A DNA stretch of 64,000 bases. Origin: Cristatella mucedo (taxonomy: Eukaryota > Bryozoa > Phylactolaemata > Cristatellidae). The number at the start of each line of letters is the position of its first letter. The first letter of the stretch is position 1. The stretch is from assembly GCA_009760855.2 (NCBI GenBank), contig WPIO01000004.1:8952501-9016500 (forward strand). Direction: 5' to 3'. Below are positions 11,470-22,640 of the stretch, one piece after another. The notes under the pieces are model-generated. The model searched no databases, was not told where the DNA came from, and saw nothing but the letters and a program-made list of their open reading frames with translations. The translations under genes were made by a program, and so were the position numbers.

Positions 11470-11905
11470 ATAATAACAATAATAAATTTGATATGGCACC
11501 CTTGGAAAACTCAATCTCTTTCTAGGTGCTTTACATTTGCTGCAAAGGAAGCACGATCGAATGGTTAGTGGTAGCACGATCAATAAACAACAAGAATAAT
11601 ATGGTTAGGGGCACATAAAGGACGAGTCACAGGGACCCACACGATACTCTGATAAATATATGCGTTTTAGTTTCTTTTTAAATGTGAACAAGTCAGGAGA
11701 TGTCGTGATGCAAGTCGGGATTGAGTTCCAGGCTTTGGGAGCAAACGAACTAAAAGCACGGTCTCCAAAGGATCTGTGATTTGTACGAGGTATGGATAAA
11801 CAGTTAGATTCCGAAAAGCGGATGGTACTGTGCTTAGCCTGATGGGGAAGTAGATCTGATAGGTAGGCTGGAACCAAAGAATGAAGAGACCTTTGACTGT
11901 CACTG
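11470..11905 (-). mobile_element. CR1/L2-like LINE, 5'-truncated 3' end
   Basis: The minus strand carries the ORF C-terminus (LPHQAKHSTIRFSESN and FGDRAFSSFAPKAWNS), a shortened 3' UTR and an (ATT)n-like tail. The terminal stem-loop arms here are GCACC and GGTGC, which are complementary even though other copies have GCGCC and GGCGC. Confidence 0.9.
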
Positions 11906-11974
11906 GCCTCAACTTGGACAGTATCCGTTGGCACCCTTCGTAAGCCAGTCGGCCTTTGAAAATTTGGCCTCACA

Positions 11975-14760
11975 TATCTGCACTGGCGTTGGATTGAACA
12001 CGGAAAGTTATAGCAACGTTCTTCTGCTGCCAGACGAAAAAACTACCAAGTGACACCAGGACTGCATTCATTCGATCGTTCAAGCATTGTGGCACGAGAG
12101 CAAGCCAAAGTGAGTTGCAGCAGGTGCATTCTTAGTAACTGTCTAGTCTCTAAGTGCCCTTGCAGAGGTTTTCAGCCGTTCTCATCCATGTAGCACTGCC
12201 TAAATGCCTACTACCTTTGTCTGGTTCTGCTATATAGCGCTAGCTCAGGTACTACTTAATTTTCTTGCTTCTGGGCCAGGTGCTTTCAAGAGAGTCAGAC
12301 ATGACTTCTCAGAAGCCGTGCTGACGTTAACGCCTACCATGCTCCACGAGCATTGCTGTAGACACTGCTTACAGTCCCATTTGTGTCCAGTGCTGCAGTC
12401 AATGAACTATCATTTCTAATTGTAATCGGCACTATACCACAAAGAATTGGAGCTGCAGTAGATGTGTATCCGAGGTTTGAGCTTCTTCCGAGTGCTTCAT
12501 GTGCAGTACTGCACAGAAATAAGGACGTAAGTGGGGAATCTGCAGATCTTAGGCTTAAGTAGGCATTAGGGCCTTGTGGTGGAGCCTTATTCCTGTGGAT
12601 TATCCTTATCCTGTCGTTACTTTGACCTGGTCAGGAACATGAGCAAAGCGGTTTTATGTTCAGATGGCTTCTAGTCTTTCGAAAACACTAGAGGAGATTG
12701 TCGTAGAAGGGAAAGCTGATGAGGTCTTATTATTCATGTTGGTAAGACGTATGCTCATGTCAAGAGCTCTAGATAAGAGCCGAGTGAGATTGTATGTCAA
12801 AAAAGTCAAGGTTATCGCATCCAACCGGGTTTTTTAACTGGTGGCATACAGGCAGGTAACAGCAGCCCTACCTCTATTTTTAACTGCTGGCCGACATTAC
12901 CTGCAAGGAAAGTTCCTACCAAGCAAGGTAAGAGCAACGATGCACCACGTCAGCGAGCTGCACCTGCACACGCACGAGTTTGTCAGGCCACTTGGTTAGC
13001 TGGGCTATTCAATGGAATTGCCACCCATATGCAAATTGCAGGAATTGAGTGAGAAACGGTCGTCCAAACGGAAATCTGGTAAGACATGCACGGGACAGAA
13101 TCCGGAGGCTGCCACTTGGCCGATCGAATTGTTGGTTACCTGAGATGGTGCAGGAACAACGTACCAGCTCTTTTTTCATTCGATGCAGGACGAGCGAAAG
13201 AAGATGCCGTGCGATAAAAAGCAGAACGTGCTGCCATGGGCTAAGACATGAGACAGCACGTACGTGGCCAGGTAATTTACTTTTAAGATTGATGATGCTC
13301 TAAAAAAGATGTGGCACTTAGTACACAGATTGCTCATGGGCACAGCTATCTGTGTGTGCATAGAGTACATAATCCAGTGCTAACGAATGAAGCCCTGAAC
13401 TGAAACGATAGACACAGCAGTAGTGTGCCATCTCAGCCATTAGGCTTTTCTTCATTTAAAACTACAACTAAACATTGCGAAAATGTAAGATTTAGAAGTG
13501 GGTATTTGTTCAAAATTACACGGCAATGTGGGACGTATGGGGGCGTAGCTTTTTGAGATCAGATGAAGCATCACTAAGGTTTGTTTATCTTCTTAACCCA
13601 TCAAATGGGCTCTGGAAATGTGACAATCTAATCAGACCGTTGGAAGCAATCATAATCACTTGTAACCGGAAAACATGGCACATCTTCATTGACAACTCAG
13701 CCAAAAGCCATACAGTTCTAGTAGGATAGCAACTAACCATGCCTTCCCTTGGCTCACTCGGTGCACCCTAAACAGTGTTGAGATCTTGATGGATGCCTTG
13801 AAGGAGGATGAGCATGACCTGTGTGTCGTTGAAGGTTTTGACGTGGTGGTATTCCTGATGGGTGCTTCTTGAAATATGCTGAGCCGTACGTGGATGCCAT
13901 CAGATACTTCGATATGGTGATAGGTGTCCAAGATGGCCTAACCAATTTTCCATGCTATATTTGGCTTTGGGATAGTAGGGACATGATGCCGACTAAACGG
14001 GCCACAGTAGACCATGTGGGGAGGAAGTCTAGTGACCAAATGAGAGCCATGGTGGATCCCAATAATGTACGAATACCATAGTAGCACATCAAATTAAGAC
14101 TAATGAAGCATATCAAATGGCGACTGATGAAGCAATTTTAGTCACTTCTGTACATAACGGGTCAGCTGCCGTCAAGATTTCTTAGCTAAGCGATCGGGGG
14201 TAAAGGTCAAAGCTAGTGCCTTCATCAAACCACACTTAAAGATAAAAAAGAACAATGAATTACCAAATAAGCACAAGGGTAGGGAAAAGCTGTTTGGAGC
14301 AGCTCGGCGGTGCTTGGATTCTGCTTTGGCAATCGCACGGAAAAAGTCATTGCTAAGCTGGCTGAGACTCGTGGCTGCCGCTCGAGACTCGTGGCTGCTG
14401 CATAATGGGCTGCATGATGCCCCTCACTTAATCCATATCCGTGCTTTGCTCATCGTGGTAAATTCAAGGAGAGCAGTTGAACGTACTTGGATGAGCTTGG
14501 ACAAGCACTTCCTTGAGTACTGGATTCTAGGCACCTTCACAAGAGCAGCATAATGAGAACGTGATGACAGACTACACCTGAGCGTTAATTCACGAGAGTA
14601 CTTGCCTGTACAATTGTAATACCACAACATATTCACACATAAGTCTTGTGTTTTATTTTTATCCAACTTGAGTATAAGGAAGGACACATTGATACTGATA
14701 CATTCTATTATCCGGTGTGGAAAACAAGACTCGTATTAGCCCATTCTTTGATTGGAAACA
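11975..14760. other. No gene recognised
   Basis: A 2.8-kb interval without a recognisable exon, SINE or LINE. The open frames near 13.5-14.1 kb have no identifiable domain. Confidence 0.3.
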
Positions 14761-14764
14761 GTCT

Positions 14765-15160
14765 TTAAAGTGTGATTCAGAAATTGGAAACCTTAAATCG
14801 GCTCTGCCAGCATATCTCCTCTTGAATCTGCACGAAATCTAGGTATCCTTTTCCTAAGTGACCTTTCGTTAGACGACCACATCAGCTCCACAATCAAGTC
14901 TTTCAATCAAGTACTTTCAGCTACATAACCTTGCCGAAACTCGGGCTTGTTTAGACAGGGATAACACATCTAAATTGGTCGCTGCATTTACTTCTGTAAC
15001 TCACTGCTTGCTGGTTTACCGGCCTGAGCAGTCAGACGTTTACAGCTGGTGCAACACTATGCAGCTAGGCTTGCCTGACGTGAGAGTCACAGTTGCCACA
15101 GCACACCACTTCTAGATGACCTGCACTGGCTCCCAGGCAAGCAACGATGAAATTTACGGT
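14765..15160 (+). mobile_element. CR1/L2-like LINE, left part (split by a SINE)
   Basis: This aligns with the post-RT region of the LINE: the GTGATTCAGAAATTGGAAA block, the SLDDHIS-type block and the block just before RSLHSLAP. The frame is broken in several places. It stops at 15160, where SINE-A begins, and resumes at 15305. Confidence 0.85.
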
Positions 15161-15304
15161 CAAGCTGGTTTGGTCTAGCGGTTAAGGTGCTCGCCCCGAC
15201 CAAGGTCTGACTGAGGTCGTGGGCTCGAGCCCCGAGGCATTTGTGAAGCGCCTGAATAGAGATTAAGTTCTCTTGGGGCGCTATATAAATGAATTATATT
15301 TTAA
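15161..15304 (+). mobile_element. SINE-A copy 1, nested in a LINE
   Basis: The tRNA-like head has an A box at 15171-15183 (TGGTCTAGCGGTT) and a B box at 15221-15233 (GGGCTCGAGCCCC). A body leads to a stem-loop at 15248-15281, with outer arms GCGCC and GGCGC and inner arms AGAGA and TCTCT. The tail is TATAAATGAATTATATTTT. The same unit recurs eight more times in the window, so it is a SINE, not a tRNA gene. Its insertion interrupts the LINE copy at 14765-15866. Confidence 0.85.
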
Positions 15305-15866
15305 GGTTCCATTACTCATTTTTAGGTCCCTTCATTCTTTGGCTATATCCTATATCCTACTTATCAGATCTACTTATCTGATCTGATAGGATATATCCTA
15401 CTTATCAGATCTACACCCCAACAGGCTAATCTTCGTACCACTCACTTTCGGAATTTAATCGCTTACCTATATCTTGCGCATACCTCAAACCCTTTGGATA
15501 CAGTGCCTTTACTCTGTAGGCTCCCAAATCCAAGAACACACTTCCGACTGGCATCACGACATCCCCTGACTTGACCGCATTTAAAAAGAAGCTAAAGTCG
15601 CATCTATTTTTCACAGCATTTAGTGGGTCCTTGTGATTAGTCCTTTGTGTGCTTATGTGTGCTGACACTGTGCATGCTGCCGCTAACTGCACTCACTTGC
15701 ATGCTGACCCTGTGCATGTCACCCCTAACCATGTTATTCATGATGCTTATCGAGCGTGCTGCCACTCACCATTCGATCGTGCTTCCCGTGCAGCATATGT
15801 AAAGTGCCTAGAAAGAGACAGAGTTCTCTGGGGGTGCTATAACAAATGTATTGTTATTATTATATT
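15305..15866 (+). mobile_element. CR1/L2-like LINE, right part (split by a SINE)
   Basis: The ORF C-terminus continues from the left part (TTTTTAGGTCCCTTCATTC), followed by the 3' UTR, the stem-loop region and a (TTATTA)n tail. A local duplication around TATCAGATCTAC occurs at 15330-15415. Confidence 0.85.
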
Positions 15867-15869
15867 TCA

Positions 15870-16455
15870 AAATAGCCTTAATCACTGTAGCAAAGCTTGA
15901 GGTCACTAATAGCCAGTTTTAATTGTTTCAGGGCATAAGCCAGTGTGCAATACTTACCACCCAGGTACGCATTTCTGTCACTCGCAATGAGGAAAACTAA
16001 ACCGGCTGCAAGCAGTTGTCGAAGAGACCATCTAAATTGTTTGGCACTCGACAATTTTTTAGCACTCGACCCTGCTGCTGCTGCTCGGTAGCAGCCTGTT
16101 TGTCGATTAAAGATGCCTCGGCCACAAGTGTCTGCCAATCCTGTCAGGTTCAGCTCTGGAGAGCTGACACGAGACTTCCTCTCAGCTAACAAGGCAGCCT
16201 ACAGTCTGCCCAGGTGGCAGGAGGCATCGGCTGTGCTCTGTTGCTGGCAGCCGTGGCATGCTACGTGCAGCAGCAGATGACACTGGTTAGCCACTTCCTC
16301 GCAAGCGGCATTGAGGCATAGAGGTGCCGTTCTTGTCAAAACTTTGCAGCCGGCACAAGGGCAGTGCTTGCTTGGTGATGGACCTGCCGGTGCGGGGCCC
16401 GTAGGAATGTGGGAACTCGATGCTGAGAGTGCCACCTGCGGCTGCCATTTTATCC
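15870..16455. other. No feature recognised
   Basis: I see nothing beyond short shadow frames here. Confidence 0.35.
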
Positions 16456-16456
16456 G

Positions 16457-16633
<177 letters not shown>

Positions 16634-17399
16634 GCAGGCCCTCGGCAGCTGCTTCTATCGACATGAGAGCCCTCTCTGCAGCAGCTGCTGCTTCGGGGCT
16701 CTGGTAGTTCTGTCCTCAGCTTCGGACTCAGACTTGGACTTTGGACTCGGACTCGAGGTTCGACCTTCTGGGTCAGCGAGATTTGCAGCACTTTCCATTA
16801 TCAGGGGTGAAGGTAAAATGCGAGCTCGGCAAAAGCCTCGAACCCCAGGTACCAGTTTGGGGCCAAGGCCAAGGCTTGCCCTTCACTAACCGGCTCATGG
16901 GGCTCGAGTCGCCTGCAATGCACAGTCCATCATGGTCAGCTGACCATGTGTGATAGCTACGATGGCTCGTCTGCCGCTGCTGTACGAGCGAAGCTCTCGA
17001 ATAAGCTAGCCTTTACTCGTTCCAGTGAACAAGACGTCCACGTTCATGTGGGAAGGGCCAGTTGTCTTTCCCTTTGCCCTACCCCACCCCCTTCTGACCT
17101 ACTCGAGAAAGGGCCACCTAGAGTGCTTGCTGCTTCAGCTCAACTGTGATTGGCTGTCTTACTGCAGTCAAAATGTGGCCTTGGCTGATCCAGAGAGCAC
17201 CCGGGGCACCGAATGGCTTTTCAGCACTTACAGCTAGCTCCTTCTGACCAGTAACTTGTTCTGATTATTTGCTTGTATAGAGAAGAGGCCGCCGGCTGCT
17301 TTGACATTGTCATTGCAGCCTGTGCTTCAGGGTGCACAAACACACATGACCATTGTCCACCTCGAACTAACCTCTGGTCCTCTCTGGTAGCTTGTGCAG

Positions 17400-18830
17400 C
17401 CTGTTGCCGGCTGCGGCAGTCTGCACGACTTCGTCGAAAGCTCATGGATGCAAGTGGAACGCCAAGCCGGCGCCGCTCGGCTCGGTTTGGCCGCATTCGG
17501 ACGCAGTCCAGCAAGCTCATCCGGCCACCAGACCGATGCACACTAAGCCTCCGACGACGAGCGATATCGCTTAAGCGAAACGCTCCGCTTGGCTTAAAAT
17601 AATTCTTGTCCCTGCTTTCCGGTGCAATCATCTAGAGTTCGTCTCGTCAACACTGCGATCCATACTCAGCCCGATTGCATGCGGCAGCAGCAGCAGCTGA
17701 CGGCCCCTCCCCCACCCCGAGCCGGCTCGCCACGGTAGCATGATTCTGAGCTGCAGTCAGCCGACGCTGGGCGAGCCCTCTGCGGCTAGCGTTGAGCTCG
17801 GATTGGCCAGGCTCTCGGCTCAGTCACCATGGCTTCTCGAGAGCGGCTAACCTCTGGGAATACTAATTATTTCAGCCCGGTGCAGCTAGCCTCATTCTGG
17901 TTGAATCACAGCTCTCATTGATTCATCTTTATGCCGACTGCCCGACAGAATGCCAGGCCTGTCAATAATCTAGACAGAAGAAAGCCGTCGGCTGCCGCTA
18001 GCCTCCGCTTGCCTCCGCAAGCCACCGTCGCTGGCTGGCTGGCTCGCTGGCTCGCTCGCTCGCCCGGCTCGCAGGCCCACGAGAGCTCTCGCTCCCGTGC
18101 AGCTGGATAGGAGGCGCCGGCGGCGAGAGCCGCGAAGCGTGAGGGTAAGCGAGAGAGCGCCGCCTCCGCCGTCGAAGCCGCTAGCTCGCCTGGCGGCTTG
18201 CTCCCGCAGCAAGCACGCCTGCAAGCACGCCTGCAAGCACGCGGGCGCTCGCAGTTCGGCTGGCTGGCTGCGTCGTCGCGACTTCGTGGGGGTGGCGCTG
18301 GGCCAGGCCGGAGGCTCGGAGGCCGCATGTCGGCTAGCCGAGAGACCGAACCGTGCGAGTAGCAGCCGCAGCCGCAGCCGCGGCCTCGCTGTGCTGCTGC
18401 GGCTTCGGGGGCACGCGCCCATTCTTCGCTGTCGTCGTTGTATCGAGTATCGATCGTCCGTCGCGAATCCGCCTCCGCCCGCTCTCGCAGGATCCCTTTT
18501 CGCGGTGCAACTGCGCACGGCTTCGACCTTCGGCAGCTCTCTATCTCTCTGCCACCCCTCCTCTTCGGCAGCGAGGCGGCTCTGGCACGCCACCGCCGCC
18601 GCGCTGCTTCGGGTCGGCCGCCGGAGTTGAGCGCGAAGTCTGGCTTGCCTCGGCCCGCCCCTCCTCGCGGAATGAGAGAGCCGCCGCCGCCGCCTGATTA
18701 AGGACCGTCCGACATGCAGCGGCTAATTGCGGTTCGCGCTCATCGGCTGCCCATTTGCGCGAAAAATGCTAAGCCGGCCGAAGGAAGCCGCTGAATCGCT
18801 GCGGGGGGGGGGGGGGTCGCCCTCTAGGAA
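17400..18830. other. CpG-rich block, possible promoter region
   Basis: This stretch is markedly richer in G+C and in CpG than its neighbours, especially 18000-18720, and stays open in several frames on both strands because of composition. No conserved protein is recognisable. A CpG-island promoter or a 5' UTR exon is possible, but no paired coding exon was found. Confidence 0.4.
18803..18816. repeat. Poly(G) tract
   Basis: Fourteen consecutive G residues. Similar tracts are at 27831-27839, 30961-30973 and 37107-37117, and poly(C) is at 33004-33016. Confidence 0.95.
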
Positions 18831-19009
18831 ACCCTGTCGACAGCACGCTCCATCTGCTGCAGGCGGAGAGACAACCGACGGAGGCGACTAGACAGCGTGG
18901 ATAGCATCGTAGAGAGGCCGCCTAGGCTGGCCGCCATTGACGACGTTATTGGGAATTATGTAACTCCCTTCTAGCAAGTCCTCCCGCCTGGGCACTTGAG
19001 CTCGGCTAG

Positions 19010-19565
19010 CAGTTGGCTCAAAGCCCCACAGCTAGGCTTGCCTGCCGTCTATATCGTAGCTGCCACATTGCACCGCTGTCTCGCCGGCATGCTCCCAATC
19101 AGTAGCCCGTCGACTTCAAGCTTCTGCCACTCTCTTTTAGTACCCTTCTTTCCATAGCTTCAGATTGCCTATCAGAAATACTTACCAAGAAGGATTCGCC
19201 TCACCACCAGCCCTTTAAACTCGAGTCGTTTGGGCGCGACTCTAACCAACTCCGAATCCTGTGGAGACCGTATTTTCTAATAATGTTGCTCCTAAAGACC
19301 GTAATTGACTACCGACCGACGTCACGACGTCTCACGACTTAACGTTCAAAAATTGGCTAAACCCCACCGTGCTCCTGCATTTGCTCAGACCGTGCGAATT
19401 GTCGTTTGCACGACTATGCTAGCTGACACTGCATGCTATCAGTCACCAAGTGACGTTCTTTTTTCCATCACATGTAAAGTGCCTAGAAAGAGCTTTAGTC
19501 CTCTTAGGGTTCCGTATAAATGTCTTTTCATTGGTATTATTATTCCTGGTATTATTACTCTTATT
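19010..19565 (+). mobile_element. CR1/L2-like LINE, old degraded 3' part
   Basis: The order of blocks (CAGCTAGGCTTGCCTG, CTTTTAGTACCCTTC, GTGGAGACCGTATTT, then AAAGTGCCTAGAAAGAGC and a TATTATTATT tail) follows the LINE, but substitutions and indels are many. It is the most diverged copy of the family that I can recognise. Confidence 0.65.
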
Positions 19566-19720
19566 TCTATTAGATCCGAAACACGAGGGCTGTGGGTACT
19601 ACCGACCGACGTCTTTTTCGTCATCCGTCATCGCCCCTGCTACCATCGATCCGCCTAGTGAATAACCTTGTATAGGCTACTTTCTTTTTAGCTTAAAGTT
19701 AAAGCAAACCTGGTAACGAG

Positions 19721-19804
19721 TTTCTCTCTCTCTCTCTTCCCCTCTTTCTCTCTCTCTCTCTCTCTCCCTATCTCTCTCGTTCTCTCTCTCTCTCTCTCTC
19801 TCTT
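19721..19804. repeat. (CT)n microsatellite
   Basis: An imperfect CT array with CCCC and GTTC interruptions. Confidence 0.95.
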
Positions 19805-20251
19805 TCTACGGTCAGAAACCAGAAACATGTATCTCGCCCCGGCAGCAATACCCGTATAGTAATAGGCAATAACGCCCGAGACCTATTCCGAACGGCGTTG
19901 GTAGCACCTATTGTAGGCGGCGTCTCTGTGAGAGCCCGTCCCGGAATTTCTGCCTTTAAGCTGAGCTACGATGCCTCGTCTGAAATGGACCCCTAGTAGA
20001 TAGAGATCGAGAGGCTTCGAGGACGAAGCATTCTGAATGGCGGCAATTTTTGTCCACTCCTCGACGAAGCAATTAGCTGCTACATTAGTTCTCTCGCCAG
20101 GCAGGGCTCGAGAGGCTGAGAGAGACTGCTTCGTGCGTATGCAGGGCCGTACGTTAGCGGGGACCAGTTGGTCACCGCGCTAAGCAGGCGGCTTACTGCT
20201 CGCTTCGTGCAGGTGAGTTGACTCTCGTGAACAAATTCAGACGTGCAAAAA

Positions 20252-20385
20252 CAAATAGATAAATTGATTGGTATAGCGCTTGAAAAGATACGCTTCGTGG
20301 CTCGAGCCCACGACCTGGGTCATCATCAACATTTACCTCGACCTCAGTCGAGGCGAGCACCTAAACCGCTGGACCAAAGCAAGAC
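20252..20385 (-). mobile_element. SINE-A copy 2, degenerate
   Basis: Read on the minus strand, the head GGTCCAGCGGTTTAGGTGC and the B box GTGGGCTCGAGCCACG are clear, but the terminal stem-loop is partly deleted. The tail with TATACCAATC is short. Confidence 0.65.
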
Positions 20386-20980
20386 ATGGATGCAGTTATA
20401 ACTCTCTCTTCACACCGCTTTGCAGAGAAATTGCTGCTTAGATACGTCTGCTGCTATCCAGGCACTGAAACGGAGGTGATTTTGGCTCGGGTTATTCTTC
20501 CGGATGGTTATTCTTTCTTACCCGCCGCTCGGCTACAGCTAGGCCAGACATGGCGTCCAGGCCGAGGGGGCGGCGCTACAACAGCGGCACGCTAGCTGCT
20601 ATAGTTGACCTTATCAGTAAGCGGTATTTATCTAGGCGGAGCTGACGCGGAATGAAACCTTACCGTAGCGTAGAGTAGCCCTGAAAGACCCGACGAATTT
20701 CCGGCCAGACGCGGAAATTTTCAGTCGTGCCCTTTCAATCTGTATACTGAACCGCCGTCGGTAACTTCACACAGCCGCACAGGCCGAGCTGGTATCTACG
20801 TTGGATTGTTTCCTACACTCGCGCAGTGGCAGATGACATCTCGCCAATCAAGCCGCATAGAGTAGCGTAGCAACAGGCGTTGCCGAGTCAGGACGACGGT
20901 CGATGATGCGTGCATCGTGCGCGTTCCTTCGGAGAAAGAAAGAAAAAAAGAAAGCGTGCATTGAGCGAAGAGCGCTAGCG

Positions 20981-21212
20981 GCAGAGATGTCGCGCCAGCG
21001 GCAGAGATGTCGCGCCAGCGGCAGAGATGTCGCGCCAGCGGCAGAGATGTCGCGCCAGCGGCAGAGATGTCGCGCCAGCGGCAGAGATGTCGCGCCAGCG
21101 GCAGAGATGTCGCGCCAGCGGCAGAGATGTCGCGCCAGCGGCAGAGATGTCGCGCCAGCGGCAGAGATGTCGCGCCAGCGGCAGAGATGTCGCGCCAGCG
21201 GCAGAGATGTCG
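20981..21212. repeat. Perfect 20-bp minisatellite, 11.6 copies
   Basis: The unit GCAGAGATGTCGCGCCAGCG is repeated 11 times without a single mismatch (20981-21200), followed by 12 nt of a twelfth copy. Because 20 is not a multiple of 3, every frame cycles through all three phases and remains open on both strands. The predicted MSRQRQRC-type and CRWRDISAAG-type peptides are therefore artefacts unless shown otherwise. Confidence 0.97.
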
Positions 21213-21229
21213 AGAATGCATAAGGGTAG

Positions 21230-22640
21230 CAAAAGTGAGCGCAGCCGCCTAGGACCTGCAGAGCCATAGCTTCCGGCTAACGCAGATTACAAGTGAAAGA
21301 AGGGAACAGCCAACCCATTGTTCTGGGCCTGGAGACCTGGAGGCGCGAAGAAGGATGCTACTGCTGCAGCAGTTCAGCTAGGCCTGTAGGAGCCGTGGCC
21401 GTGGCCTTGGCCTTGGCCGCCAAAGTAATGCAACGTTCGCTTAGCATTCGCTGATCAAACTGCATTTCTCGGATTTAATTTAAGACTCTCTAGAGATCAT
21501 TTTCATCGCAAAGAGAATCAGCAGCTTTTTCGGCAGTGGTGCCAACGCTGAGCTACGGCAGTCCGCCATACGAAAAGAAGTTGAGCTAGCTCGATCTTTA
21601 GCCAATCGCCGCGCCAGTAATTCCCGATTCTGGGCAGCTATCAAACGATGTGGCAAGCTACGGAGGCGGTTTTCTGTGTAAAAGTTTTAAACTTGGAGCA
21701 TTCGCCAGTAACCCATCGAGTGGTCAAGGACGAGGCTGCACTCTCACGAAATGTCTCGGACCTCTCGGACATGGCCGGATCCACACTCTTCGGCTCCAGT
21801 TTGCTGCATTTGCAGCTCTGTGCCTATGCACGGCCGCTGTCGGGCTAAGGCACTCTCTGTCAGCTAAAGGCGCCTGGTGAGTCTCGTAGCTTATCTGAAT
21901 GGGTTACGATCTCCTGCTGAGTGTACAACGGCTCCCCTTCGTTGGCTGAAGCAAAACGGCTTCGCTAGCTGCCGAGCACACAGCTAGGGGTTCCTTCAAG
22001 GGCTAAACCTTGACTCTGAGCAGGGATGGCATGAAGTCAACGTAAGTCTGACGTCATGCAACAGGTTCCCTGTCCCGGTAGCATAGAAAGGTGTAAGCAA
22101 CGACAGCGTTCATCCGATGTCGCTCGGGTTGATTGAAACAACCGAGTGGTTGAAGTCAGCAGTCTCTTAGAGGAAGTTAACTTATTTTATCTATTTCATC
22201 GGCAAGCAAGTAGTAGTTATTGTTGACTGGTAGTGTTCAAAACGATAATTTACATTTTGTGAAATCACTCGATGTTCAACAGAAACTCTGCGTCTCTTAG
22301 AGCTTTCGCAGATTTACTTAAGCAAATGGCGCTCATGTGGCTAAAAACAAAACGTCCACCGAAGCCACTGAACGAAAAAATCCACGGTCTCAGTGCTACA
22401 TTGATGCCGGCCTGCTCACGCTTCAGTAGCATTATGCTCAAACTAAAGTTTAAAGGTAAATTTGTCGGAAATTTTGTAGCCGAAAGGCTCTAGAATGGCT
22501 TTTACAGTTGACCAACTTGGAGAAACAGCTCGGAATGGCTGATCGTATGTTGGTCAAAGGCACAGCTAGCGGCTTGAGTCGAGTGGAGCAGGTGGCAGGA
22601 TGCCACGTGTCTGATTTTGAAGTACTTCTGGTAGGTTTTC
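21230..22640. other. No gene recognised
   Basis: A weak exon-like frame ends at a good donor (CCTG before GTGAGT at 21876), but its protein has no recognisable similarity. I found nothing else. Confidence 0.3.

Noticed and set aside
13526-14081. Frames reminiscent of a DDE-type transposase
   Set aside because: The resemblance did not hold over more than a few residues, and no catalytic triad or terminal inverted repeats were visible.
15171-15233. tRNA gene candidates at the heads of SINE copies
   Set aside because: Each recurs with the same downstream body and tail, and the cloverleaf is not convincing. They are SINE heads.
18097-18630. Long frames on both strands in the CpG-rich block
   Set aside because: Base composition removes stop codons. 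The proteins are arginine/alanine/serine-rich without known motifs.
20981-21212. CRISPR-like regular array
   Set aside because: The units are contiguous with no spacers and the genome is clearly that of an animal.
20796-21267. Frames of 80-141 codons on both strands over the 20-bp minisatellite
   Set aside because: The unit has no stop in any frame, so open frames are unavoidable. No start context or flanking domain supports a gene.
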